Positions 1 to 11,335 are shown, counted from the stretch's first letter. The stretch: 64,000 bases of DNA from Rattus norvegicus (GCF_036323735.1 NC_086026.1:86261359-86325358); one strand, 5' to 3'. The notes: a model not told the origin generated them from the sequence alone. Made by a program: numbers and translations.

Positions 1-329
1 ATCAAGGTTTTAGAGATCTGTGTTTGGGAGGAGTAGATGATTAGGTAAATATGACAGATAAACCAAACAAAAAACAAAACCCCACAAAGGTTCTTCGCTG
101 CCAGATGGGAGTAGCTTGGACTTGTTCATGTTAGGATTATGAAGTCATTTAGGTTCTAGGGTAGAATAAAAACATGATGTAAGCAGTGCTTTGGACGAAT
201 GGCCTGGCAGCTTTGTGTTGCTTGGCTGAGAAAGGGATGAAAAGGCTAGGCTAAGAAAACAGGATGCTGTTCTTTCTATCTTAGGGTGTAGGAGTGATCA
301 GCTGAGAGTGGGAACCACATACAGTGGTT
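1..329. other. Unassigned flanking DNA
   Basis: No repeat family, splice-flanked exon or reading frame is recognisable here. The sequence is of ordinary mammalian composition with a short A/C-rich stretch near 60-90. Confidence 0.5.
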
Positions 330-600
330 CCTTCTTTCCTACCTTCGTCCCATATTTTTTCTTTGTTCCTTCCTTCCTTCCCTCCCTTCCTCCCCTTCCT
401 CCCTCATTCTCTTCCTCAGTTCCTCCTCCCCCTTCCTCTCTCCTCTTTCCCTCTCTTCCTCTCCCCTTTATTCCCTCCTCCCCTCCTCACTCCTGTCATT
501 CCTCCTCCTTCCCCTCACTTCCTCCTTCCCTCCACCCCTTTCTCCTTCTCTCCCCCACTCCTCTCCTCTCTCCCTCCCTTTTTTTACCTACACTTCTTTC
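330..600 (+). repeat. Polypyrimidine (C+T) low-complexity tract
   Basis: About 270 bases are almost purely C and T, built from TTCC, CCT and TCCCTC-like units without a fixed period. The serine/proline/leucine-rich reading frames across it are a by-product of composition. Such tracts can form triplex structures. It ends at about 600, just before an L1 fragment. Confidence 0.85.
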
Positions 601-640
601 AGATACTCACTTCAGTTCCCTATAGGATGTACAAAAATGA

Positions 641-1328
641 TTAGGCAAAGATCTTTACCAATCCTACAACCAATAGAGGGCTAATATCTAATATATACAA
701 ATAACTCAAGAAGTTAAACTCCAGGGAGCCAAATAATCCTATTAAAAATTGGGGTACAGAGCTAAACAAAGAATTCTCAACTGAGAAATACAGAATGGCT
801 GAAAAGCACCTAAAGAAATGTTCAGCATCCTTAGTCATCAGGGAAATGCAAAAAACAATCCTGAGAGTCCACCTCACACCAGTCAGAATGGCTAAGATGA
901 ACAATTCAGGTGACAACAGATGCTGACAAGGATGTGGGGAAAGAAGAACACTCCTTCATTGTTAGGGTTAGGGTTAGCGATGTAAGCTGTTGCAACCACT
1001 CTGGAAATCAGTTTGGAGTTTCCTCAGAAAATTGGACATTGGATTACCTGAGGACCCAGCTATACCACTCCAGGACATATGCCCAAAAGATGCTCCAATA
1101 TATAATAAAGACACGTGCTCCACTATGTTCATAGCAGCCTTATTTATAACAGTCAGAAGCTGGAAAGAACCCAGATGTCCTTCATCAGAGGAATGGATGC
1201 AGAAAATGTGGTACATCTACACAATGGAGCTATCAGCTACTCAGTGATCAAAAACAATGACTTCATGAAAGTCATAGGCAAATGGATGGAACTAGAAAAT
1301 AGCATGTTGAGTGAGGTAAACCAATCAC

Positions 1329-1330
<2 letters not shown>
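641..1330 (+). pseudogene. L1 ORF2 C-terminal remnant (dead)
   Basis: Frame-hopping translation gives the L1 ORF2p C-terminal pattern: a segment resembling EWNPIKKW/EFSTEE, a HLKKCSASLVIREMQ-like helix, then GLPEDPAIPLQDI, SWKEPRCPSSEEWMQKMWYIYTMEL and ENSMLSEVNQSQ. At least two frames are needed (about 910-1134 and 990-1247/1115-1411), so it cannot be translated as one protein. The region that would hold the start of the Cys-His motif is disrupted by a telomere-like expansion near 960. The normal ORF2 terminus is replaced by a CA repeat. Non-functional. Confidence 0.88.
958..977 (+). repeat. Short telomere-like (TTAGGG)-type block inside L1 ORF2
   Basis: The bases read ATT, then GTTAGG units repeated to GTTAGC. 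Aligned with the matching part of the L1s at 16.1-16.2 kb and 53.8-53.9 kb, the usual sequence here is TTGGTGGGATTGC, so about 9 extra bases and substitutions produced two to three TTAGGG-like units. Confidence 0.7.
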
Positions 1331-1378
<48 letters not shown>

Positions 1379-1398
1379 CACGCACACACACACACACA
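1331..1398 (+). repeat. (CA)n microsatellite within the L1 ORF2 tail
   Basis: About 34 CA dinucleotides with two C-to-G interruptions (CGCA). It sits where intact L1s have a short ACACACATGG motif near the ORF2 stop, so the repeat expanded from an L1-encoded seed. It encodes only a His-Thr artefact. Confidence 0.97.
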
Positions 1399-1618
1399 GT
1401 ATGATCACTGATAAGTGGATATTAGCCCAAAAGCTCAAATTACCCAAGATACAATCCACAGACCACATGAAGCTCAAGAAGGATGACCAAAGTGCAGATA
1501 CTTTGGTCCTCCTTAAAAGGGGGAACAAAAATATTCATAGGAGGGGATATGGAGACAAAGTTTGGAGTAGAGGCTGAAGGAATGGCCATTCAGAGCCTGG
1601 GCCACCTGGGGATCCAGC

Positions 1619-1649
1619 CCATATCTATCTATATATATCTATATCTCTC

Positions 1650-1716
<67 letters not shown>

Positions 1717-1717
1717 C
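1619..1717 (+). repeat. (TATC)n microsatellite within the L1 3' UTR
   Basis: About 20 tetranucleotide units, impure at the left (TATATATC, TCTC). The flanks GGATCCAGCCCATAT and ACAGCTACCAAAACTAGACA match the L1 3' UTR on either side of its CCCATACATATACAGCC motif, so the array grew within that AT-rich seed. Confidence 0.95.
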
Positions 1718-2222
1718 AGCTACCAAAACTAGACAATATTGATGAAGCCAAGAAGTGCATGCTGACAGGAGCCTGATATAGCTGTCTCCAGAGAGGCTTT
1801 GCCAGAGTCTGACAAATACAGAGGCGAATGCTAACAGCAAACCATTGAACTGAGAACAGGGTCCCTGTTGGAGGAATTGGAGAAAGGATTGAAGGAGCTG
1901 AAGGGGTTTACAAGACCATAAGAGCAACAATACCAACCAACAAGAGTTCTCAGGGACTAAACCACCATCCAAAGAGTGGACAGACCCATGGCTCCAGCTG
2001 CAATATGTAGCAGAGGATGGCTTTGTTGGGCACCAATGGGAGGGGAAGCCCTGCCATGGCTTGAACTCCCCAGTGCAAGGGAATGTCAGGTCGGGAAGGG
2101 GTGGTTGGATGGGTAGGGAACACCCTCATAGAAGAAGAGGGAAGGGGAATGGGATAGGGGATTTACGGACAGGAAAGGGGATAACATTTGAAATGTAAAT
2201 TAAAAAGTATCCAATAAAAAAA

Positions 2223-3267
2223 TCTGTCACTTAGCTTGAACGATGGATATGGTCCTTGCCATTGTGTAATGGGAGAGAATTTAAAAAAAATTCCCATATT
2301 TTCAAGAAGAAATGTGCAGAAATTGAATTTTACATAAAATTGCTAATACACTTTAATACTATTTGTAAGGAAGGGATCTATACAGTTGATCAGAATATCT
2401 TATTTGAAACACTGTTAATTTATAAGATTTTTGTACAGAAACATCTTGGTTTCTGCAGTAAAAACATGATTTTTAAAGTAAAGTTTGTGTTTACAGAGCA
2501 GAATTTCTGGAAGGTGAGCTGAAATTCCCTTGGAGAATACCTGTAAACTAGGAAACTAGGAAACTGACTTACTCTTATTGGAAATAATGTTGTGAGCATT
2601 GCCCTGGTTTGAATGCGTCTAAAAAAAAAAAAAAAAAAGGAGAAGAAAGCCTTCACTTTATAAAACCTGACTGTGTGTATTGAAACTAGAAAACCTTTCT
2701 GCTTCTAACGCATTTGAAAATAATAAGTATTAATGGCTAAAATTTTCTTAACCAGTAATTAATGGTGTATTGAAACTCCGTTAACATATTGCAACTCTAT
2801 GACAAGATATCCATTATCTCACTTAAAATGAAGGTTTGATTTTTATCCTTGAGAAGTTTTATGTATCATCCTCTCAGATGGTAACATTCTTTAGTAATGA
2901 AATTAACAAAATGTATTAATTACTGTAAAAAATGTGCTTGATGAGTGAACACACTTGTTCACGGTATTTGTTATAAATGGGTCAATATATGCAAGTTAGT
3001 ATTTGTCTCTTGTAGGGAGACAAATAAAGGAAAACTCCATTAAAAAGTTAATGATTTTCACCAATCTTATTGAGACAAGGTAATAAATCACTTGGCCCAA
3101 AGAGCTGTTTTTGTTTCACATAACAAATGAGCCCAAGGCTTTGAATTTAGACAATTTTATATGCTCAACAATAAAATTATTACAATATTGAATGCCTTTA
3201 ATTTAATTACATCATTTATTTGATATGCTTTTCTTTACACCATCAATTTTTAAATAAAATATTCACT
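2223..3267. other. Unassigned AT-rich DNA
   Basis: No gene or clear repeat. It contains an A18 run at about 2621-2638. The short reading frames lack homology I recognise and have no splice context. Confidence 0.5.
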
Positions 3268-4020
3268 TGTAGGTTGAGGTCGTTATGCAGGTAAAGGCAG
3301 ACGCAAGATAAAATGAGGCCTGTGATTGGACAAGAAGGAAGGGAGGCGGGAACAGAGGTTTTAGAAGGAGAGGAAAAAGGGGAGGCAACATGGAGACAGA
3401 CGTAAATGATCCATCGCCATGCATCTTTACATAGATACAGGTTGTTATGGATATTTCTTAAGGGATGAATTTCTGTAGGTCAGTTTATCTTATCTAGGTA
3501 GGTGGCTTATATCGTTATCAGTTGGCTGTGGGTTTATTGTGTAGATATATTGTGGATTGAGAATTTAACACATAATTCTTATTGTTAAATTACAGTTTAT
3601 TGAGTCATGATTTCATTGGGTAGCTGGGAGTTTATACCTTAATTATCAGGGGGTGGTTGCAGGGAGTGTGGGCAAAGTCCTTGGCAGGGAGCTGTGATAG
3701 CCAAGCCCCATGAGCTCTGATTTTACTGTAGCTGGAACTAAAAAGCTCGTGGCTGATAGAGAACCACCGGAAGAGATACTAACCAGACATAAATTATGGT
3801 TAGTTCCATATGGCCCACCAGTGCCAGAACTAACTCTAGGGACCACCATGGCAAGGTGCCACGCTGGAACGACTCCCAGACAGCCTGGGTCTGAGAGTAC
3901 TTGGGGCAGCATGGAGCCACTAAGATAAAAGTACCCTGCAATGCCCTCTGGTCCAACAGTGCTGGTGCCTGCGCCAGTGCAGGATAAAAGGTTCTGCCTT
4001 TTAAGATATTTACCACAACA
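3268..4020. mobile_element. Possible solo LTR, about 753 bp
   Basis: The segment begins TGTAGGTTGA and ends TACCACAACA, i.e. TG...CA, as retroviral LTRs do. It is bordered by TTCACT (3262-3267) and TTTACT (4021-4026), a 6-bp TSD with one mismatch, the size made by class II (ERVK-type) elements. Composition differs from both flanks: more GC-rich, with a purine-rich left third. No gag, pol or env frame adjoins it. The family was not recognised; the boundaries rest on the TG/CA ends and the TSD. Confidence 0.45.
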
Positions 4021-5512
4021 TTTACTAGATGAATATGTGTATTCAGGTTCTGTTTTATAAATTTAAAATGCTATTCAGACACCTGGGCTTCATGGTAACA
4101 GCCTCTTTAAAAAGTTGCGTTTACTCTTCTGTTTGTGGTTAGTGACTCCATGAAATTCACCTTGTTTTGTTCTAAGTCCTTTCCTTAAATTTCAATTTGA
4201 TTAATAATAGCATTTTTGTGCATTTACTTTTAGTCTGAATAAGTTTAAATTATTGAATGTAGGGATCATTAGCGTTAGTAAGCAACTTGACCTTACGGAT
4301 GGCGTGCAAATTTGTCAGGCAGGTGGGAGATGATTTGCACATTGCTCATTATTTTCACTCTCTAAAAAGGCTGCTCTGAAAAATATTTATAAGGTAATAG
4401 GTTGGAGTGAAAATATAAAACAAAATACACATGAAGATGTTTAGACGAAGATAGGAAGTGACTGAGAGATAATAAAAAATGTACAACCAAAAATAAGGTA
4501 AACAATATTACACAAAACATCTATGCATATATATATATATGTATATATATAGTATGCATTCTACAGTTCCATTTAAGAAGCCAAGGCAAAGAGAAATATA
4601 AGAACGACCAATGCCTCAATTATTACCACACTGGTGAGATATAAGTACATGTAAAAATAAGATCAGAGAGTTTTCTTGTGCTTGGATTCTAAGAGAGCAG
4701 TTCTTGGTAGCAAGAATGATATTTTCAGTAATAACACTATAAAAATTATCACATCACATTCAATAAGACTATTTTCTCACAAGGCACCTTAATATAAATC
4801 TTTATAAATGATATACATTTACAGTTAATTTTCAGAAATATACCAAGATTCAGGCGTCCTCACTTCATTTGAATTTCAGATTGTTTTTAACATAGCTTCA
4901 GAATATTTTTAACATAAATATTACATGAAATATGCTTACATTAAATGCATGAAATAATGTATATAATAAATGCATAAAATAATTGAACTGAGTTTGCTTT
5001 ATTTTATCTGTGAACCCTACTTGGAAATAAGTTCTCAGTTTTCCTAATTTAATATAAACAAACTGTTGAGGGTCTGGTTGCTGGACTGGTTGTCCTTCAG
5101 ACTGTCTTTTATATTAGTTGTTGATTTCTGTTGAGTTTTTGTTAAGTGTTTACACAAGGACATAGTCTGTGCAGTCAGATGTGCCCACAGTTGCTGCTGT
5201 GAATACACGATGTTTGCCCCTCTTGAAATGCTTTTGAACAAGGAGATCAACCTTTTTGTCTTGCTTGAGATCAACAAATTATGTACCTCATATGTTCTAT
5301 CTAGAGACTGTTAGTTTAGAATATAGTTCTTGCATGAAAAGTTTCCAGCACTTGGTTAAGCAAACATCTAAATGCTCTCACATGGATTCAATAGCACATT
5401 TTTAATGCTCACCCAGAGCTGCCAGCTTGGGAAAGCCTCTACTTATAGAGAATAAGTATAGAGAATTAGCACAGAATAGAAATATATACAAACCCCAGGA
5501 TTTCTTATTTCT
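4021..5512. other. Unassigned AT-rich DNA
   Basis: AT-rich sequence with a short TA-alternating tract at about 4517-4551. The minus-strand frame at 5044-5277 (77 codons) has no recognisable domain and no supporting context. Confidence 0.5.
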
Positions 5513-6206
5513 TTTTTCTTCGTTAATTTATTTATTCACTTTGCATTTTGATCACAGTTCTCCCTCTCCCCATCTCCTCCCAGCTCCACCCTTAAAGATC
5601 TCTCCTCCCATTACCGCCTCCTCTTCTCAGAGAAGGGGAAGCCCCCTTTTGGTACCACCCTGCCCTGGTCATCCATTCGCAGCAGTAGTAAGTGCCCCCT
5701 CTCACAATGAGGCCAAACCAGGAAGTCCAGCCAGAGACAGCTTATGCTCCAATTGGTACAAGATCTACATGAAGACCGAGCTGCACATCTACTACAAATG
5801 TGTAGGGGACTTAGGTCCAGCCCTGCATGCTCTTTGGTTGATGGTTCCGTCTCTGTGAGTCCCCAGGGCCCAGGTTAGTTGACTCTGTAGGTGTTCTTAT
5901 GGTGTCCTTGACTCCTCCTCTCCCAGTCCTATCCCCATCCCCCACTGTTCCACAAAACTTCCAAAGCTCTGACTAATGTTTGGCTGTAGGTCTCTGTATC
6001 TGTTTCCATCAGCTGCTGGATGAAGACTCTCAGGAGACATTTTTGCTAGGTTCTTGTCTGCAAGCACAGCTGAGTATCATTAATAGTGTCAGGGGCTGGT
6101 TCTCTTCCATAGTATGGGTCTCAAGTTGGGACAGTCATTGGTTGTCCTTTCCCTGAATTTCTGGGCCATCTTTATCCCTGCTCATTTTGTAGGGAGGACA
6201 CATTTT

Positions 6207-6301
6207 TTTTTTTTGGTTCTTTTTTTCGGAGCTGGGGACCGAACCCAGGGCCTTGCGCTTCCTAGGTAAGCGCTCTACCACTGAGCTAAATCCCCAGCCC
6301 C
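6207..6301 (-). mobile_element. ID SINE (tRNA-derived), young, nested in L1
   Basis: In reverse complement this is a complete ID: GGGGCTGGGGATTTAGCTCA at the 5' end, with A-box (TAGCTCAGTGG) and B-box (GGTTCGGTCC) sequences, then an A-rich tail. The perfect 15-bp TSD GGGAGGACACATTTT is at 6192-6206 and 6302-6316. ID is a rodent SINE, highly amplified in rat, transcribed by RNA polymerase III and moved by L1 machinery. One near-consensus body and a clean TSD imply a recent insertion. Confidence 0.97.
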
Positions 6302-6360
6302 GGGAGGACACATTTTAAGTTGAAGATTTTGTGAGTGGGTTGATGTCCTCCTACCTCTGA

Positions 6361-6830
6361 TTGAGGTCCCACCTGGCTCTGAGATTTGATCTTACATCCT
6401 TCTCAGTGGCTAAGATGAAAAGCTCAAGTGACAGACAGCACATGCTATCAAGGGAAACGTTCCTTCATTGCAGGTGGGAGTGCAAACTCGTACAACCACT
6501 TTGGAAATCAATTTTGCTGTTTTCCAGAAAATGGGGAATAGTTGTACCCCATGACTTAACTATGCCACTCCTGGGCATATACCCAAAAGAAGCTCCACCA
6601 TCCCACAAGGACGCTTCAAACTGTGTCGGTAGAGTCTTTATTCATAATAGCCAGAAACTGGAAGCAACCTAGATGTCCCTCATCTGAAGAATGGATAAAG
6701 AAAATGTGGTACATCTACACAGTAGAATACTATTCAGCTGTTAAAAACAAAGACATCATGAAATTTGCAAGGAAATTAGTGGAACTGGAAAATATCATCC
6801 TGAGTGAAGAAACCCAGACCCAGAAAGACG
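6361..6830 (+). pseudogene. L1 ORF2 C-terminal remnant in the inverted part
   Basis: Two overlapping frames (6361-6672 and 6623-6865) give the ORF2p C-terminus: LHCRWECKLVQPLWKS (the end of the Cys-His motif), MPLLGIYPKEAPPSHKD, then NWKQPRCPSSEEWIKKMWYI and ENIILSEETQTQ. A frameshift lies near 6620-6660. The Cys-His motif has lost its first cysteine pair. Dead fragment. Confidence 0.85.
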
Positions 6831-7458
6831 TGCATGGTATGTTCTTACGTGTAATCAGAAGTTAGTCATAAAGTTGGATAACCATGCTACAATCCACAGA
6901 CCCAAAGAAACTAAGTCATAAGGAGGGCCTAAGGGAGGATGCATGGATACGAATCTCACCCAGAAGGAAAAACAAAATAGTCACAGGAGGTGGATGGAGT
7001 AAGGGAATTGGGTGGGAGAAGGGGTGAGGAGGAGAATAGAGACAGGAAGGGATGTGGGGAAGGTCAGGAGAGGGCTGGGAGTGAGAAGAGAAATTGGTGA
7101 GGGCATTTTGGGGTCTAGTTGTAAACTTGGGACTTGGAGACTATGGGGAGTCTATCGGGTGACCCTAGTTTAGACTCCTAGCAACTGAGGATATAGACAC
7201 TGAAGCAACCATTTCCTGTACCCTGGTGGGATTTCTAGTGGAGGGAGGGGAACATAAGCCCACCCACAAAACCTACATTGCCTCCAAAATGAGTTTTTAA
7301 TTTGTAGAAACCTGAACAAGTGAACTGAGAAGAAAAAGAAGAATCAGAACCTCTTACACAGATATAGCAAAATTATATTTAACTTTATTTAGATTGAAAG
7401 AACTACTTACAAGCTGTAGTATTTCTGTTTTATGCTTTCCATTTTCATTATAACCTTC

Positions 7459-7545
7459 CTTACCTCCTCCTCCTCCTCCTCTTCCTCCTCCTCCTCTTCC
7501 TCTTCCTCCTCTCCCTCCTCCTCCTCTTCCTCCTCTCCCTCCTCC

Positions 7546-7619
<74 letters not shown>

Positions 7620-7711
7620 TCCCTCCTCTCCCTCCTCCTCCTCTTCCTCCTCCTCCTCCCCCTTTTCCTCCTCTTCCTCCTCCTCCCCCTCCTCCTCCCC
7701 CTCCTCCTCCA
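7459..7711 (+). repeat. (TCC)n-rich polypyrimidine microsatellite, about 250 bp
   Basis: Uninterrupted C/T strand made of TCC and TTCC units with a few CCC. The complementary purine strand is (GGA)n. All three frames are open on both strands, giving poly-Ser, poly-Glu or Arg/Lys proteins. They are artefacts: no codon variety, no signals around them. A mirror-symmetric homopurine tract of this length can form H-DNA. Confidence 0.97.
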
Positions 7712-9580
7712 TTTGAGGATTCCCCATGTTAGGGCATGTGCTTTGAAAGTAGCACTCTGCCTCAGAGAATTCAGTCTCACCATTTCAGTCTTTAATTGAA
7801 TGAAAGTTCAAGGAGACAAAGCCATTGGGTTGAATTCTTTTCTGATATGCAGCAGTGAGACCTTCCATGTGGCTGGTATCAAACAAACTATCGGAAATGA
7901 AGTGACAAATTATTAGATTTCATTATTTATAAGATATAGATAAATGTTGAACGTAGATGTTTAGCCTTGATGCTAGCCTTGAATTTTTTTCAAGAGCTTC
8001 AGAAATGGATTCTTGAACTCCTGTACAATATATTTAAGTGAGTGCAAAACCACATCTTCTGACTTAGATCTTTTATCATTTGTAAGAATTTGTCAATGAA
8101 TTTACACTCCTTCCACATTTTTCTCAAAGAAGTAATAAAAACAGTAAATTAATTAGAATTTCATAGGATAAACTTAGTTCTAGAGGGATTTTTCAAAACA
8201 TTTTTGGGGGCAGAATATACAAAATAATAAATCATTTCTGAGAAATTTAGGGAAAGTTTTATATTTGAGTGTGGTTGGCCAGGATCTAGAGGTAAAGAGG
8301 AAGAAATTAGATTGATTTATTGGCTGAAATCATTGAGGTGTAATAGTTATAATATTTCAAGTTTTGAGGGAATGACTATAGATGGAACATAAGTGTGTTG
8401 AGCTTTAGACTAGAGTAGACATGTGTGGTTATAGGTGAGGCTGGACACTAATGTTTTACTCATTTTCTCAAATGCTATTAGTTTAAATTACTTTTTTATT
8501 ACAAGAAAATATTTATTGTCTGGCAGATAGAGTCCCAGCGTCTTCCTTCCTTGTCTCAGCTGCCTGTATTCTTGATTGCCTCCATCCATTATAAAACTTC
8601 ACGGTCTCACTCGGGTGGTTTCGTGTCTCTCCTATTCAATGACAAGAAAGATGACGGGGCACCAGGAAGACTGGCCATAGCTAAGCTTGCTTTTGCAATC
8701 ATGCTGCCTAACAGAGACATCTCTGTCTGTGGAATTTATGGCCAGACTTTGTGCTGGATCAATGTGAGGAGGGACTCTCGTCACCTAGCTCTAATACATC
8801 TTCCTGTGATGTAAATATATAAATCATAGGGAAATCACCAGAGTAGTTGATTGATTACTCCTTTGTGCCTCACACTCATGATCTTCCATCACTATCAAGC
8901 AGTCTAAACTATTCCTACCTCATTATAGAAATTATATTCTTACAACTAGAGCCGGCTATTTTTTTCTTTCACTCAGAACTATTTCTGTCTTGTGACACTA
9001 TACATAAGAATCTCCCCTTTCTACATGCCAGGATAGTTATTATTTTTAGGGGTTCCTGACAGACCCTTCCTGAATAGTTGCTTCTGTAATCTAAACATGT
9101 GGAATTAAACAAAGCAAAACAAGCAAGGGGGAAAAACACCTTGAAAACTTGCTGATCAGTTGGCCTGTCTTGGGTAGGACATTGAGCTTCTCACATTCCA
9201 CAGCTCAGCAAAATTGACTTCTATAAATTCCTCACATTCACCAATGATATTGCTTATAAACACAAACATTCAGAGTGACTTGCATCAGTCAGCAAAGCAA
9301 TGTGAACTGACGATAACAGCAAACAAACTACCCTGACAAGAAGGACTCTACAGTATTGGGTTGGAGCTCCACCGTGGATGAGAGTTGGAATGTTACCGGT
9401 TCAGAGCAAAGTCACCTCTCCACCTTTAGTCCTCTAAATATCTATTCATGGCTCTTCTGCGTCTGGTACAACACTAATTTCCACCAACCCCATACCTGAA
9501 AATGCTAGAAGATAACATAAGAGATCTAGGGCAGAAAAAAAATCCCATCTAGTTCCCTCCAAGACACTAGCATAAGTGCC

Positions 9581-9582
<2 letters not shown>
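7712..9582. other. Unassigned DNA
   Basis: No repeat recognised. The 87-codon plus frame at 8551-8814 is the best-looking reading frame here but shows no domain, no splice context and no recognised homology. The sequence around 8520-8830 is less AT-rich than its surroundings. Confidence 0.45.

Positions 9583-9628
<46 letters not shown>
9583..9628 (+). repeat. (TG)n microsatellite
   Basis: 23 uninterrupted TG units. No flanking transposon tail was recognised. Confidence 0.97.
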
Positions 9629-9629
<1 letters not shown>

Positions 9630-10296
9630 ATGTGTTGCTCTGTAACTATAAACAAATCATGAAACCATTTCTACATTTGAGCATGTTGTTTTGAACAATC
9701 CAAATGTGTTCTTGAATCATGGACACTCATAATTGGGTCAGAATAAACTATGTCTTATTGTCTTTGAGGTGAACTGTTGTTTTGTTTTATATTGGCAAGC
9801 AGGATATCTCTTTTCATTTTCACCAAATCCTGGGATACCCTGGCCCATTGGCCCATGTTTGTTGATTGAAATGTCATGTAGTTGGAATGCTTAAGGAAAT
9901 ACTGGAAGCATAAATATATCGTATAGCAAGTTACAGAAAAATGACATTTAATAATCTATGTTAAATAGTACAGAAAACATTATAAGTTTCCTACTTTATA
10001 ATATTATTTTATTGCAACCTAAACTTTTCTTCTTGCAAGTTTGCTATACCATGAAAAAGGAGAATAATCCTCAATCACCCGACAAACAACATATCTGAGG
10101 ATTTTCTTTGACAACGCCTTTAGTCTTTTGACACATTTTCTAGTTTAGTTATTTCATGTTTCATCTTCTTTGGACATGGCCTCTATTACAGGAAGATCTG
10201 CTCAGTGAAGAAGAGATTAGGGATCTCAATTATATGTCAGTGGAGAAAACTGACAATTTATGAGAATAGTTTTTTGATATTCCATTTAAAATGTTA

Positions 10297-10517
10297 GCCC
10301 TGGGTGTTGGAGAGGTCACTCGGAGGTTGGGAGCAAATACTGCTCTTATACTGACACAAATGACGGTCACAGCATCTATGTTGAGTGGCTCACAACTGCC
10401 TTTAACTGCACCCCAGGTGATCTGATGACCTCCTGTGGTCTCTGCAGCCACTTACATGCATGTGCACAGACCCACACGTAAACATATGGATATACATATA
10501 TTTTTAATTAAAAAATG
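10297..10517 (+). mobile_element. B3/B2-family SINE, diverged
   Basis: The order of motifs is that of B2/B3: GTTGGAGAGGTCACTCGG at the tRNA-like head, GTGGCTCACAACTGCC in the middle, CAGGTGATCTGATGACCTCC, then CATGCATGTGCACAGAC before an AT-rich tail. Many substitutions indicate an old copy. These SINEs are RNA polymerase III derived and non-coding. Confidence 0.85.
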
Positions 10518-10659
10518 AACATCAGCACTGAGAGCATCCCTAAGTAATACTTCTCTCTTCTTGTTAATACTAGCTCATTAAGGATAGATCAGCCTATTAT
10601 CAATTATCTTCAGTAAGCTTTAAAGTATACTAACTTTCCACCGAAAATTCGTCCTGTCT

Positions 10660-11335
10660 AAAGAAATGCAGGGACAAGGAGGGAGCAGAGACTGAGGGGA
10701 CTAGCCGATCAATAACTGGCCCAACTTAAGAGCCATCCCATGGGCAAGCACCAGTCCCTGCCACTAGCAATGACACTCAGTTTGCTTGCATTTAGGAGCC
10801 TTGCACAGCTGTCCTTTAGAGACCCCACCCAACAACTGACTGAAATATGTAGAGACCCACAGCCAAACTCTTATGAAAGAGCTGGGGAAGGATTGAGGGC
10901 TGGGGAAGGAGATAGGAACTCCACAGGAAAAACAACAGAGTCAACTAACATGCACCTTTGGGGGCTGTTAGAGACTGAACCATCAACCAAGGAGCATACA
11001 TGGACCGGAATAAGGCCCCAAGCACATATGTAGCAGATATGCAAGTCAATCTCCGTGTGGATCCCCAAACAAAAGGAGAAGGAGCTGTTCCTAAAGCCAT
11101 TGCCTGTCTGTGGAATCTATTCCCTAAACTGGGCTGCCTTGTCTCAGTGGGAGAGGATGTGTCTAACCCTGTAGGGACTGGATGCTTAAGGGACAAGGGA
11201 TATACCCAGCATGCCCTGTCCTCTCAGAGGAGAAAGAGAGGGAGTCTGGGGAAAGGAATTCTGTGAGGGGGGGACCAGGAGTGAGGGCAGTGATTGGGAT
11301 GTGAAATTAATAAGTTAATTAATGGAGGGGGAAAA
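10660..11335 (+). mobile_element. L1 (Lx-type) 3' UTR fragment
   Basis: Sense-strand L1 3' UTR, without ORF2. It shares blocks such as AGAGACTGAACCATCAACCA and GGAGCATACATGGACC with the reverse complement of 5720-5860. It ends in a G-rich segment (about 11240-11290) and an A-rich end (about 11325-11340). Strongly 5'-truncated. Confidence 0.85.

Larger units (their letters stand above)
628..2222 (+). mobile_element. L1 LINE, 5'-truncated: ORF2 C-terminus plus 3' UTR
   Basis: The segment reads in the sense of L1 ORF2 from the region before the Cys-His motif, through the C-terminus, into a rat-type 3' UTR and an A-rich end (about 2195-2222). The order matches, in reverse complement, the young minus-strand L1s at 15.1-18.5 kb and 52.7-55.3 kb. 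Many substitutions and frameshifts show it is older than those. Two microsatellites (1331-1398 and 1619-1717) have expanded inside it. No TSD was found, so the left boundary is approximate. Confidence 0.9.
5513..7300 (-). mobile_element. Lx-type L1 3' end with 5' inversion (twin-priming structure)
   Basis: The left part (about 5513-6357) is a minus-strand L1 3' UTR ending in a decayed A-tail (T-rich at 5510-5535). The right part (about 6361-7300) is plus strand: ORF2 C-terminus followed by the more upstream part of the same type of 3' UTR. Where the right part stops (motif ACCCACAAAACCT near 7265) is where the left part begins in element coordinates (ACTCACAAAATCTTC in reverse complement near 6325), with about 70 bp of overlap. 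That order is what twin-primed reverse transcription of one RNA makes. A younger ID is nested in the left part. Confidence 0.8.

Noticed and set aside
5427..5858. 143-codon plus-strand frame
   Set aside because: Antisense of an L1 3' UTR.
6361..7300. Reading the plus-strand L1 part as an independent insertion
   Set aside because: Its end coincides in element coordinates with the start of the adjacent minus-strand part, so one twin-primed event explains both better.
7407..7783. Long poly-Glu, poly-Ser and Arg/Lys-rich reading frames on both strands
   Set aside because: Produced by the TCC/GGA microsatellite; all frames are open and no start context or domain exists.
8551..8814. 87-codon plus-strand frame in unique, slightly GC-richer DNA
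   Set aside because: No recognised homology or domain; length is within chance for this window. Protein search against rodent proteomes would decide.
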